The position numbers were made by a program, and so were the translations under genes. A DNA stretch of 64,000 nt from Nocardioides sp. (GTDB lineage: Bacteria > Actinomycetota > Actinomycetes > Propionibacteriales > Nocardioidaceae). Positions 9,978 through 20,314 of this stretch are shown here, piece after piece. The DNA lies in NCBI RefSeq assembly GCF_024509035.1, contig NZ_JANINT010000010.1, positions 1 to 64,000 on the forward strand, in the 5' to 3' direction. Below the pieces are notes generated by a model that was given only the letters and a program-made list of their open reading frames with translations, ran no database searches and had not been told where the DNA came from. The first letter of the stretch is position 1. Each line of letters opens with the position of its first letter.

Positions 9978-10043
9978 GCGTCTGGCTCGGAGCACGCGGC
10001 TCCGGTTCGGGGCTACGCGTCGGTAACGGCTAGCGTCGGCAGC

Positions 10044-10274
10044 ATGGCGCGTGAGCAGGTCACCGAGGTGCTGGCGGAGATGGTCGCCAACGTGCTGAGC
10101 GTTGCGGTCGCTCCCGGCGACACGGTCGCAGCAGGCGACACCGTGGTGCTCCTGGAGTCGATGAAGATGGAGATCCCGGTGCTGCTCGAGGCGCCCGGGA
10201 CGATCCGAGCGGTGAAGGTCGCCCCCGGCGACGTCGTCCAGGAGGGCGACGTGCTCGTGGAGCTCGTGCGTTAG
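10044..10274 (+). CDS. Stand-alone biotin/lipoyl attachment protein (BCCP-like)
   Basis: 76 aa, biotinylation motif ESMKMEIPV and hammerhead repeats GDTVAAGD...GDVVQEGD. Confidence 0.92.
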   Translation: MAREQVTEVLAEMVANVLSVAVAPGDTVAAGDTVVLLESMKMEIPVLLEAPGTIRAVKVAPGDVVQEGDVLVELVR

Positions 10275-10304
10275 CTCGCGCGACCCCGGTGTCGCTTCCT
10301 CATG

Positions 10305-10392
10305 TGGCAGAGGGGGCGGGATTCGAACCCGCGGTAGGTCTCCCTACGACCGCTTTCAAGGCGGTTCCGATCGGCCACTCCGGCACCCCTCC
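10305..10392 (-). tRNA. tRNA-Ser (UGA), CCA encoded
   Basis: Reverse complement ggaggggtgccggagtggccgatcgg...ccgcctTGAaagcgg...gcgggttcgaatcccgccccctctgcca; long variable arm. Confidence 0.93.
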
Positions 10393-10474
10393 TGGACAGC
10401 CCGCGAGCGCGGCTCGCGGCTGGTCCGGCGCACCAGGGTATCCGGCGCTGCTGCGGGCCGGGGTGGTCCGGGGG

Positions 10475-10858
10475 CTACTCCGAGCCGCCCAGCTCCAGCT
10501 CGACCTCGTCGTAGGCGAGGTCGTGCAGCCGCTGGGCGTGCCGGCCGAGGTCGACCAGCAGCCGGTCCAGCTCCCGGTGCACCGCGTCGACGTCGGGGCT
10601 CTCGAGCACCGCCGGTCCGAGGGCGCTGAGGCGGGCGAGCAGTGACGAGCGCTCGCGCAGGAGGCTGCCGGTGCGGGCGACCAGCCAGCCCTCGTCGGCG
10701 TACTCGGCCTCGGTGAGGAGGGTGTCGCGCACGAGCGCCATCTGCTGACGCACCGACCACCGCCAGCTGCCGAGCGACATCTCTGGCTCGTGCCTGGCCT
10801 CCAGGGCCTGCCCCAGGCCCTGCAACGCGACGGACATCCCGGTCGTGGTGATCGTCAT
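10475..10858 (-). CDS. Hypothetical protein
   Basis: 127-aa ORF MTITTTGMSVALQGLGQALEARHEPEMSLGSWRWSVRQQMALVRDTLL... Confidence 0.65.
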   Translation of the reverse strand: MTITTTGMSVALQGLGQALEARHEPEMSLGSWRWSVRQQMALVRDTLLTEAEYADEGWLVARTGSLLRERSSLLARLSALGPAVLESPDVDAVHRELDRLLVDLGRHAQRLHDLAYDEVELELGGSE

Positions 10859-10968
10859 CGGAGCCTCCCGGTGGCCCGGAGCTGTGGGGGAGCTTCGAGT
10901 GTCACCCGGACGGCACGCCGCCACAACCCGCTGCGGGGCCCCAATCCGATGTCTTGTTCAATCAACCC

Positions 10969-11460
10969 ATGCCCGACGACCGCCTCGACCCCTCGACGTC
11001 CGACTATCGGCTCGCGCCGGCCTTCGCCGCCCGATTCGTGGGGGTGATGCTCGTCGGTCTTGCGGTCGCCCTGGTCGTGGTGACCCTGCTGGTCGCGATC
11101 CTCAGCCTCCCGACCGTCACCTTGCTGGTGGCGGTGGTGGTCGGTGTCGCCGGCGTGCTCGGCGCCGGGGTCGCGATCTCCCAGCGGGTGGCGGTGGTCC
11201 ACCTCGACGAGGCCGGCTACCGCGTGCGCCTGGTCCGTGGCGTCGGTGTCGCGGCGGCCGACTGGCGCGAGGTCGAGGAGGCGGTCGCCGCCTCACCCCG
11301 CGGAGTGCCGGTGCTGGAGCTGCGCCTGACCGAGGGGCGCACCACGACGATCCCGGTGCAGGCGCTCGCGGCCGACCGTGAGGAGTTCGCGCGCGACGTG
11401 CGCGACCACCTCCAGCGCGGGCAGCGACTGCGCCCGCTCGCTGACCCGGGCGCGCCGTGA
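10969..11460 (+). CDS. PH-like small membrane protein, hypothetical
   Basis: Two N-terminal TM helices then a soluble domain (RVAVVHLDEAGYRVRLVRGVGVAAADWREVEEA). Confidence 0.7.
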   Translation: MPDDRLDPSTSDYRLAPAFAARFVGVMLVGLAVALVVVTLLVAILSLPTVTLLVAVVVGVAGVLGAGVAISQRVAVVHLDEAGYRVRLVRGVGVAAADWREVEEAVAASPRGVPVLELRLTEGRTTTIPVQALAADREEFARDVRDHLQRGQRLRPLADPGAP

Positions 11461-11536
11461 CGTACGCCGCCCCGGCGGCAGGCTGCCCCTGATTGGTCGT
11501 CGGCGCCGGGGCCTTGTAGCCTGTGCGGGCTGTCGG

Positions 11537-11629
11537 GGAGGCGTCGCCTAGTCCGGTCTATGGCGCCCGCCTGCTAAGCGGGTTGAGGGCAAACCCCTCT
11601 CGCGGGTTCAAATCCCGCCGCCTCCGCCA
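11537..11629 (+). tRNA. tRNA-Ser (GCU), CCA encoded
   Basis: ggaggcgtcgcctagtccgg...cgcctGCTaagcggg...cgcgggttcaaatcccgccgcctccgcca; long variable arm. Confidence 0.93.
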
Positions 11630-11743
11630 GCCGAACCGCCCCCGGTCCCGTGATGGACCTGGGGCGGTTTCCACGTTCCGTCCCTGGCGACGTCGGCCGT
11701 CGTTATCCTGAGAGGCGGTATCAGTTCGGGGGTCCGTAGGTCG

Positions 11744-12511
11744 ATGGTGGACGAGGTCGGGTTCACGCATGGGCCGCGCTCGCGCATCACCGAGGAGCGC
11801 CGCCAGGCAGCGCTGGACGCCGCAGCCGTCCTCCAGCTCCGCCGCAGTGAGATCGCCGCGTGCCTCGCGCGCGGCGAGCCGTGTGAGGCGGAGGTGGTCG
11901 CGCGGACGCTGGCCGGTGCGCAGCTCTGGATCCGCGACGAGATCCGCGCCTGGCGCGAGCTGCTGACCGTGCGCCCGTCGGGCACCCTGCCGCACCTGCG
12001 AGTGAGCCTGCCCTACAACCGTGAGGTGATCGCGAACGGTCTGCGGATGATCAGTCTCTGGGACTGGGACGGCCTCAAGCCGGAGGCCCGCCGTCTGCTG
12101 GCGGGGGAGCGGGTGGGCCGCTACCTGTTCGGCGTCGGCCCGGTGCAGATGAACATCGTCGACCGCCGCTTCGTGGTGCTCCAGGGCCCGTTCCTCGACG
12201 GCGAGCCGACCGTGATGGCCGTGACCGCGCCGGACTGCGTCGCCGCGGCCTGGCAGTACTGGCATGCCGCCGTGGCGTCCTCCTACCCGGCGGACGAGGA
12301 CGAGGCGGTCGAGCTCGAGGGCCTGACGCCTCGACAGCGTCAGATCGCGGCGCTGCTCGCCGTGGACACCCGGGACGAGGCGATCGCCGAGACGCTGGGC
12401 GTGAGCGTGCGCACCGTGCGCGCGGACGTCGCCCAGCTCATGGCCGCTCTCGGGGTCCGCTCGCGGTTCGCGGCCGGCACCCGCTTCCGCGAGATGGTGG
12501 ACGACGGATGA
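11744..12511 (+). CDS. LuxR-type HTH transcriptional regulator with N-terminal PLD-like/TrmB-type sensor region (paralog 1)
   Basis: C-terminal LTPRQRQIAALLAVDTRDEAIAETLGVSVRTVRADVAQLMAALGVRSRF (GerE/LuxR HTH); PVQMNIVDRRFVVLQGP segment N-terminal to it. Confidence 0.87.
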   Translation: MVDEVGFTHGPRSRITEERRQAALDAAAVLQLRRSEIAACLARGEPCEAEVVARTLAGAQLWIRDEIRAWRELLTVRPSGTLPHLRVSLPYNREVIANGLRMISLWDWDGLKPEARRLLAGERVGRYLFGVGPVQMNIVDRRFVVLQGPFLDGEPTVMAVTAPDCVAAAWQYWHAAVASSYPADEDEAVELEGLTPRQRQIAALLAVDTRDEAIAETLGVSVRTVRADVAQLMAALGVRSRFAAGTRFREMVDDG

Positions 12512-13284
12512 TCGCGCCAGCGTCGTTCCACGGGTCCACCCACGGTCCGCGCTCGCGCATCACGGAGGAGCGCCGTCAGGGGGTGCTTGACGCCGTGGCA
12601 CTCCTGCAGATCGCTCGCAGTGAGATCGCAACCTGCCTTGCGCGGGGCGAGCCGTGCGAGGCGGAGGTGGTCGCTCGCACCACCAGCGGTGCCCAGCTGT
12701 GGATCCACGACGAGGTCACCCGCTGGCGTGAGCTGTTGACCGTGCGTCCTGCGGGCACGGCGGGACCACTGCGGTCGATCCTCCCTCGCAACCGGGAGCT
12801 GATCGCCAACGGCCTGCAGATGGTGAGCCTGTGGGACTGGGACGGGCTCAAGCCCGAGGCGCGCCGGCTGCTGGCAGGGGAGCGGGTCGGTCGCTACTTG
12901 TTCGGGGTGGGGCCGGTGCAGATGAACCTCGTCGATCGGCGGTGGGTCCTGTTGCAGGGCCCCATGGTGGAGGGTGAGCCCACGGTGATGGCGGTGACCG
13001 ACCCGGCCTGTCTTGCAGCCGCGTGGCGGTACTGGCATGCCGCGGTGGCGTCGTCGTATCCGGCGGACGAGGACGAGGCGGTCGAGCTCGAGGGCCTGAC
13101 GACTCGCCAGCGGCAGGTGGCGGCGCTGCTCGCGGTGGACATCCGGGACGAGGCGATCGCCGAGACGCTGGGCGTGAGCGTGCGCACCGTGCGCGCGGAC
13201 GTCGCCCAGCTCATGGCCGCTCTCGGGGTCCGCTCGCGCTTCGCCGCGGGCGTTCGCTTCCGCGCCGCGATCGAGGAGCCGTGA
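12508..13284 (+). CDS. LuxR-type HTH transcriptional regulator (paralog 2)
   Basis: Same architecture throughout; ATGA overlap with paralog 1. Confidence 0.87.
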   Translation: MIAPASFHGSTHGPRSRITEERRQGVLDAVALLQIARSEIATCLARGEPCEAEVVARTTSGAQLWIHDEVTRWRELLTVRPAGTAGPLRSILPRNRELIANGLQMVSLWDWDGLKPEARRLLAGERVGRYLFGVGPVQMNLVDRRWVLLQGPMVEGEPTVMAVTDPACLAAAWRYWHAAVASSYPADEDEAVELEGLTTRQRQVAALLAVDIRDEAIAETLGVSVRTVRADVAQLMAALGVRSRFAAGVRFRAAIEEP

Positions 13285-13395
13285 GGCGCAATGATTCTTG
13301 CCTTGCCTCGGCCGCGGTCTGCGGTCCTGGCCACGCGGGACCACCCCTTGCTCACGGACGAGTTGGTCGGGGGGTACTGATGGATCGGGGGCTCG

Positions 13396-14154
13396 TTGAT
13401 GGACCAGGTGAACCTGGGGCCGCGACATCGCATGCCGCATGAGCGCCTGCACGCCGTGCTGGACGCGGCGGCAGTCCTGCAGGTGCGCCGCAGCGAGCTC
13501 GCCTCGGCACTCGAGCGAGGCCAGGCCTGCGGGGCATGGGTGGTCGCTCGGGGCCTCTCGGCCGTCAACGACTGGATACGTGAGGACATCAAGGGCTGGC
13601 GCGACCTGCTATCGGTGCGTCCTTCGGCGACGGTGGCCGAGCTCAGGGTCTCCGTCCCGTACAACCGGCAACTGGTGGAGAACGGCCTCCGCATGGTGAG
13701 CCTGTTCGACTGGTACGGCCTCGACCCGGCCTCGCGACAGCTCCTCGCCGGGGAGCAGCTCGGGGACTACCGCCTGGGGGTGGCGCCCGTCCAGATGAAG
13801 ATCGTGGACCGCCGCAACGTGCTCCTCCAGGGGCCGTTTGTCGATGGTGAGATGACCCTGATGGTGGTCACTGCGTCGGATTGTATGGCGGCGGCGTGGC
13901 AGTACTGGCACGCGGCGTTGGCAGGGTGCTACCCGGCGGCCGAAGAGCGACGGGACCTGCGGCAGCTCACCCACCGCCAGCGCCAGGTCGCGGCTCTGCT
14001 TGCGGAGGATGCCCGTGACGAGGTGATCGCAGAGACGCTCGGCGTGAGCGTCCGCACCGTGCGGGCGGACGTTGCGCGCCTCATGGACGCGCTGGGTGTC
14101 CGGTCCCGGTTCGCCGCCGGCGCGCGTTTCGCGGAGCTCAGCGGCGAGCGCTGA
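13396..14154 (+). CDS. LuxR-type HTH transcriptional regulator (paralog 3, more divergent)
   Basis: LTHRQRQVAALLAEDARDEVIAETLGVSVRTVRADVARLMDALGVRSRF; PVQMKIVDRRNVLLQGP. Confidence 0.87.
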   Translation: MMDQVNLGPRHRMPHERLHAVLDAAAVLQVRRSELASALERGQACGAWVVARGLSAVNDWIREDIKGWRDLLSVRPSATVAELRVSVPYNRQLVENGLRMVSLFDWYGLDPASRQLLAGEQLGDYRLGVAPVQMKIVDRRNVLLQGPFVDGEMTLMVVTASDCMAAAWQYWHAALAGCYPAAEERRDLRQLTHRQRQVAALLAEDARDEVIAETLGVSVRTVRADVARLMDALGVRSRFAAGARFAELSGER

Positions 14155-14486
14155 CCCAAGGGGCCCGGTTGCAGGTTCCTGCAACAGGCGCGACGACGTG
14201 GCTGGCCGCGCCCTAGGCTCCAGGCCGGGTCGGGGCTGACTGCCCTCGATCGCGTGCCGGGCTGCCACGGGGGACAGTCCGGATGCGGCTCCCGCTCCCT
14301 GATCCGGGTGCGGGAGCTCGGCCCACGTGGGGGCCGCCCGTCCCGTGATTCATGCATGCAAGCCGTTGCAGAAATGTGCAATGCACAATTTTGAGGCGGT
14401 CGTTTCTTCGCGTGCGGACGCCTCGCGCCAGGACAATCGTCGCACCGGGTCTTCCGTGGGACCCGCGTAGAAGGTGGAGAGGGAAC

Positions 14487-14621
14487 ATGAACATTGCACG
14501 TAAGGTCGCCGTCGCCGCTATCACCGCGACGCTGAGCTTCGGCCTTCTGGGGATCTCGGCCCCGGCGCACGCCGACAGCAGCTGGGGCATCGGCCGCCCC
14601 GGTCCCGGCGGGGGTCGCTAA
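14487..14621 (+). CDS. 44-aa secreted mini-protein (candidate signalling peptide precursor)
   Basis: MNIARKVAVAAITATLSFGLLGISAPAHADSSWGIGRPGPGGGR; purine-rich RBS ggtggagagggaac; signal peptide with A-H-A cleavage site. Confidence 0.72.
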   Translation: MNIARKVAVAAITATLSFGLLGISAPAHADSSWGIGRPGPGGGR

Positions 14622-14702
14622 CAGCTCGGTCGAGCCGGGGACCCAACTCACCCCCCACTTGTTCGGTCCCAGTGCCACCCCCCCGGCCCGGCTCGACCAC
14701 CA

Positions 14703-14743
14703 TGACGAAGGGCAGTGACGCAAAGCGTCACTGCCCTTCGTCA
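14703..14743. terminator. Bidirectional hairpin terminator
   Basis: Perfect 18-bp stem tgacgaagggcagtgacg-caaag-cgtcactgcccttcgtca between convergent genes. Confidence 0.85.
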
Positions 14744-14769
14744 CGTCTCTGTCGAGCCAGGGTCGGTGC

Positions 14770-15792
14770 CTAGTCTGCCGTGATCTCTTCGTCGCCGTCC
14801 TCATCGTCCGTCCCGGTAATGCCCAAACGCCCGATGCGGTAGCCGAGCTGGAAACGCGTCTCGGCCTCGAACTCCTCCTTGAGATCGGCGATGTAGCCCG
14901 CATAGGTCCGCGGGCTCACGCCCAGACGCTTGGCGGAGACCGGGTCGGAGTGCCCCTCGATCAGCATCCGGAGCGTCATCGACCGCTGCTCGGAGGCGAT
15001 GTCGCGCATGACCGAGGCCTCACTGCTGGTGAACGGGCGCCCTCGCTCCCACGAGCGCTCGAACACGTCGACCAAGTAGGCCACCACGGACGGCTCCCGG
15101 ACCACCAAAGCGATGCGATGGGTCTCCTTGCTGGGCAGAATCGCCGTCCGGCGGTCGACCACGATCATCCGGTTGAAGAACTCGTCGAGGGTGCGCACCT
15201 CACCGCCGCGTGCCGTGATCTCAGCGACGTACTCTCGCGTCGAGTTGTTGCGACGCGCGCTGTGCTGGTACAGCGTGCGCATGCGAGCGCCTCGTTCGAG
15301 CAACGCGGTGTCGCGCAGCACCACATGGGGCAGCGCCTTAGTGTCGCGGATCGCCTGCGGTTGTGCGGTGAGCACCTCCTCCTCGCAGTCCGCCACCAGG
15401 CTGGCGATGAACGGGTCGATCTCCTCCAGCGGAAGGTAGGTGAACGGGCCACCGGCGATCTCCTGAGGTGCCCGGCGCCAGGCGTGCGACAGCGCGCCGA
15501 AGGCGGTCGCCCACTGGGACGACTCGCTCAGCAGCCGCGCGCCCTCCTGGCCGAGTGGCGACACCACGCGGGACTGGACGATCGCAGGATCCTGGGCCTC
15601 CCACCGGGCACTGTCCGAGGACATTCGCACCAGCCCCAGCGAGCGCAGCAGCTCCAGCGCGGGGTGAAGGTCACCTCCGGGTACGAGGCGCCGATCCTCG
15701 GTGGAGATCCCGCTGGCGGTGACCATCTCCTCGTAGAGCGCCGTGCCAGCACTCTCGAACAGTGCCCGATCGTCCGGACCCAAGGACTCCAC
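14770..15792 (-). CDS. HTH transcriptional regulator with TrmB/PLD-like domain, related to the tandem LuxR regulators
   Basis: N-terminal wHTH-like region, PLD-like FFNRMIVVDRRTAILPSKETHRIALVVREPSVVAYLVDVFERSWERG, C-terminal HTH SAKRLGVSPRTYAGYIADLKEEF. Confidence 0.82.
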   Translation of the reverse strand: MESLGPDDRALFESAGTALYEEMVTASGISTEDRRLVPGGDLHPALELLRSLGLVRMSSDSARWEAQDPAIVQSRVVSPLGQEGARLLSESSQWATAFGALSHAWRRAPQEIAGGPFTYLPLEEIDPFIASLVADCEEEVLTAQPQAIRDTKALPHVVLRDTALLERGARMRTLYQHSARRNNSTREYVAEITARGGEVRTLDEFFNRMIVVDRRTAILPSKETHRIALVVREPSVVAYLVDVFERSWERGRPFTSSEASVMRDIASEQRSMTLRMLIEGHSDPVSAKRLGVSPRTYAGYIADLKEEFEAETRFQLGYRIGRLGITGTDDEDGDEEITAD

Positions 15793-15866
15793 GGCGTGCC
15801 TCCCCTTTCGACCGTCCCCCCATGCGTGCCGAACCTGTGAGCCGATGATTCCACAGGAGCCGACAC

Positions 15867-15899
15867 GAAGGGCCCCGTCCGTGGTGGACGGGGCCCTTC
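15867..15899. terminator. Hairpin terminator
   Basis: gaagggccccgtcc-gtggt-ggacggggcccttc, 14-bp perfect stem. Confidence 0.8.
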
Positions 15900-15935
15900 G
15901 GGTGATCTTCGTGACGCTCGGATCGGACGGGCTGG

Positions 15936-17783
15936 TCAGTCCCCGAGGCGGGCGCGCAGGCCGTCGAGCTCGGTCCAGAGGACGGCCGGCAGGTCGTCGC
16001 CGAACTTCTCGAACCACTCCTGGATCTGCGGCAGCTCCGCGCGCCACTCCTCGACGTCGACGGCGAGAGCGGCCTCGAGGTCCTCCCGGGACATGTCGAG
16101 GCCCTCGGTGTCGAGCGAGTCGGGGGTCGGCACGTGGCCGATCGGGGTCTCGACCGCGGCCGCCTGCCCGTCGATGCGCTCCACGACCCACTTCAGGACC
16201 CGGCTGTTCTCACCGAAGCCCGGCCACAGGAACCCGCCGTCGGCGTCGCGGCGGAACCAGTTGACGTAGAAGATCCGCGGCAGCTTGGCGGCGTCGTTGT
16301 CCTTGCCGACCGTGATCCAGTGGTTGAAGTAGTCGCCGGCGTTGTAGCCGATGAACGGCAGCATCGCCATCGGGTCGCGGCGTACGACGCCGACCTGGCC
16401 GACCGCGGCGGCGGTGGTCTCCGAGGAGAGCGTGGCGCCGAGGAACGTGCCGTGGGTCCAGTCGCGGGCCTCGAAGACCAGGGGGACGGTCGTCTTGCGC
16501 CGGCCGCCGAACAGGATCGCGTCGATCGGGACGCCGCGCGGGTCGTCGTACTCCGGCGCCAGGATGTCGCACTGCTTGATCGGGGTGCAGTAGCGGCTGT
16601 TGGGGTGGCTGGAGAGGAAGTCGCTCTCCGGAGTCCACTCCTCGCCCTTCCACGAGGTGGCCTTGGCCGGAGTGTTCTCCAGCCCCTCCCACCAGATGTC
16701 GCCGTCGGGGGTGAGGGCGACGTTGGTGAAGACCGAGTTGCCCTTGTTGATGGTGGCCATCGCGTTCGGGTTGGTGTGCTCGTTGGTGCCGGGCGCCACG
16801 CCGAAGAAGCCGTACTCGGGGTTGACCGCCCACAGCCGGCCGTCCTCGCCGACCCGCATCCAGGCGATGTCGTCGCCGAGGGTCTCCACCTTCCAGCCGG
16901 GGATCGTCGGCTTGAGCATCGCGAGGTTGGTCTTGCCGCAGGCGCTCGGGAACGCCGCCGCGACGTACTTCACCGTGCCCTCGGGCGAGGTCAGCTTGAG
17001 GATCAGCATGTGCTCGGCGAGCCAGCCCTCGTCGCGGGCCATCACGCTGGCGATGCGCAGGGCGTAGCACTTCTTGCCGAGCAGCGCGTTGCCGCCGTAG
17101 CCGGAGCCGTAGGACCAGATCGCCCGCTCCTCGGGGAACTGCACGATGTACTTGGTGTCGTTGCACGGCCAGGCGACGTCGGCCTGTCCCGGCTCGAGGG
17201 GGTGGCCGACCGAGTGCAGCGCCGGGACGAACTCGGCGTCGAGCTCCTCCATGCGCGCCAGCACGTTGCTGCCCATGCGGGCCATCACGCGCATCGAGGC
17301 GGTGACGTACGCCGAGTCGGTGATCTCCACGCCGAACATGGGCTTCTCGGCGTCGAGGTGACCCATCACGAACGGGATCACGTACATCGTGCGACCACGC
17401 ATGCACCCCTGGTAGAGGTCGCGCATCAGCGACTTCATCTCCTGGGGGTCCATCCAGTTGTTCGTCGGCCCCGCGTCGCGCTTGTCGACCGAGCAGATGT
17501 AGGTCCGGTCCTCGACGCGCGCCACGTCGATCGGGTCGGAGGCGGCGTAGAACGAGTTCGGCTTGATCTCGGGGTTGAGCCGCGTGAACGTGCCGGTCGA
17601 CACCAGCGCGTCGGTGAGCTCGGTCCACTCCTCGTCGGAGCCGGTGCACCAGTGGATGCGGTCGGGCTGCGTCATCGCAGCGACCTCGTTGACGAAGTCG
17701 AGGATGCCCTGGTGCGTGGTCGGCGGGCGGGTGCTCGTCGCCTCACCGGAGTCGGTGGTCGGTGCCTGCGTCTCGGCGGTCAT
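15936..17783 (-). CDS. pckG: Phosphoenolpyruvate carboxykinase (GTP)
   Basis: [49 protein letters not shown]. Confidence 0.97.
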   Translation of the reverse strand: MTAETQAPTTDSGEATSTRPPTTHQGILDFVNEVAAMTQPDRIHWCTGSDEEWTELTDALVSTGTFTRLNPEIKPNSFYAASDPIDVARVEDRTYICSVDKRDAGPTNNWMDPQEMKSLMRDLYQGCMRGRTMYVIPFVMGHLDAEKPMFGVEITDSAYVTASMRVMARMGSNVLARMEELDAEFVPALHSVGHPLEPGQADVAWPCNDTKYIVQFPEERAIWSYGSGYGGNALLGKKCYALRIASVMARDEGWLAEHMLILKLTSPEGTVKYVAAAFPSACGKTNLAMLKPTIPGWKVETLGDDIAWMRVGEDGRLWAVNPEYGFFGVAPGTNEHTNPNAMATINKGNSVFTNVALTPDGDIWWEGLENTPAKATSWKGEEWTPESDFLSSHPNSRYCTPIKQCDILAPEYDDPRGVPIDAILFGGRRKTTVPLVFEARDWTHGTFLGATLSSETTAAAVGQVGVVRRDPMAMLPFIGYNAGDYFNHWITVGKDNDAAKLPRIFYVNWFRRDADGGFLWPGFGENSRVLKWVVERIDGQAAAVETPIGHVPTPDSLDTEGLDMSREDLEAALAVDVEEWRAELPQIQEWFEKFGDDLPAVLWTELDGLRARLGD

Positions 17784-17838
17784 TGCCTGGTTCCCTCTCG
17801 CGGATTCGCGGTGGACACCCGACTGTCGGGGCCTCCGG

Positions 17839-17856
17839 CCGTCGACGCGTCGACGG
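17839..17856. promoter_or_regulatory. 18-bp perfect palindrome upstream of pckG (candidate operator)
   Basis: ccgtcgacgcgtcgacgg equals its own reverse complement. Confidence 0.45.
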
Positions 17857-18201
17857 TGTGTCGTGGAGTCGGTCTTGGTGCGGCCGGCGTCGTTGGCGGC
17901 GACTTGGTGGGGCCCGGAGGAGGTCGGCCAACCGACCGGACCCCCTGGGGTGGGGCGACAGTACCCCTGCATTTCCGCGCGGACACATTGGAACGTTCAA
18001 CGCTCCGTGGGCTCCGTCACACTGCGAGAATCCCTGTCTACATAAGGCTTTCTTCCGCATTTTCGTGACCAAAGAACAGCGCGACGCGCGGTCCCTCCGG
18101 CGTCCTCGCGGACGTTGCGCAGCGGTCCTCCAGGCCCCGATTTCGGCCGTGGTCGGGAGGTCCGCTATCCTCGACAGGTCGCTCATCTCGATGCGCGGCG
18201 G

Positions 18202-18274
18202 GCGCCCGTAGCTCAACGGATAGAGCATCTGACTACGGATCAGAAGGTTTGGGGTTCGAATCCCTACGGGCGCG
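18202..18274 (+). tRNA. tRNA-Arg (ACG), CCA not encoded
   Basis: gcgcccgtagctcaacggatagagcatctgactACGgatcagaaggtttggggttcgaatccctacgggcgcg. Confidence 0.93.
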
Positions 18275-18280
18275 CAGGTG

Positions 18281-18315
18281 CGAAGGGCCGGCTCCGACTC
18301 GGGGCCGGCCCTTCG
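18281..18315. terminator. Hairpin downstream of tRNA-Arg
   Basis: cgaagggccggc...gccggcccttcg, 12-bp stem. Confidence 0.75.
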
Positions 18316-18446
18316 TCGTTCATCGGCGTCGACGCTCTCCTGGTCCGGCGCCGGTCCAGTCACCTCCTCAGATCCGGCACCGACCAGCCGATCGGGGCCT
18401 CGTGGCGTGGGAGGGGCCGGACATGGCTTGAGGCCCAGGGGGTGAG

Positions 18447-20099
<1,653 letters not shown>

Positions 20100-20136
20100 G
20101 CGCCCCGGGGGTGGCGCAGGTCACTACGCTGAGCGC

Positions 20137-20283
20137 ATGAAGACCCGCCTGACCTGCCCGTGCGGCACCGTGATCAAGGGCACCGACGAGGACGAGCTCG
20201 TGGAGCTCACCCAGCAGCACCTCGCCGCGGAGCACCCCGGCATGGAGTACGGCCGCGACGAGATCCTCTTCATCGCGACCTGA
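20137..20283 (+). CDS. DUF1059-like small protein
   Basis: 48 aa MKTRLTCPCGTVIKGTDEDELVELTQQHLAAEHPGMEYGRDEILFIAT. Confidence 0.75.
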   Translation: MKTRLTCPCGTVIKGTDEDELVELTQQHLAAEHPGMEYGRDEILFIAT

Positions 20284-20314
20284 GCCACGCGCTGCTCTGC
20301 GCGCGCCCCGGTCG

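Noticed and set aside
11530-15900. tRNA-Ser(GCU) as attachment site of an integrated genomic island carrying the LuxR array
   Set aside because: No integrase and no repeated tRNA 3' end found downstream by eye; the tRNA is simply adjacent.
15936-18068. Long ORFs on the + strand over pckG (16134..18068)
   Set aside because: Antisense to PEP carboxykinase with intact motifs; no independent support.
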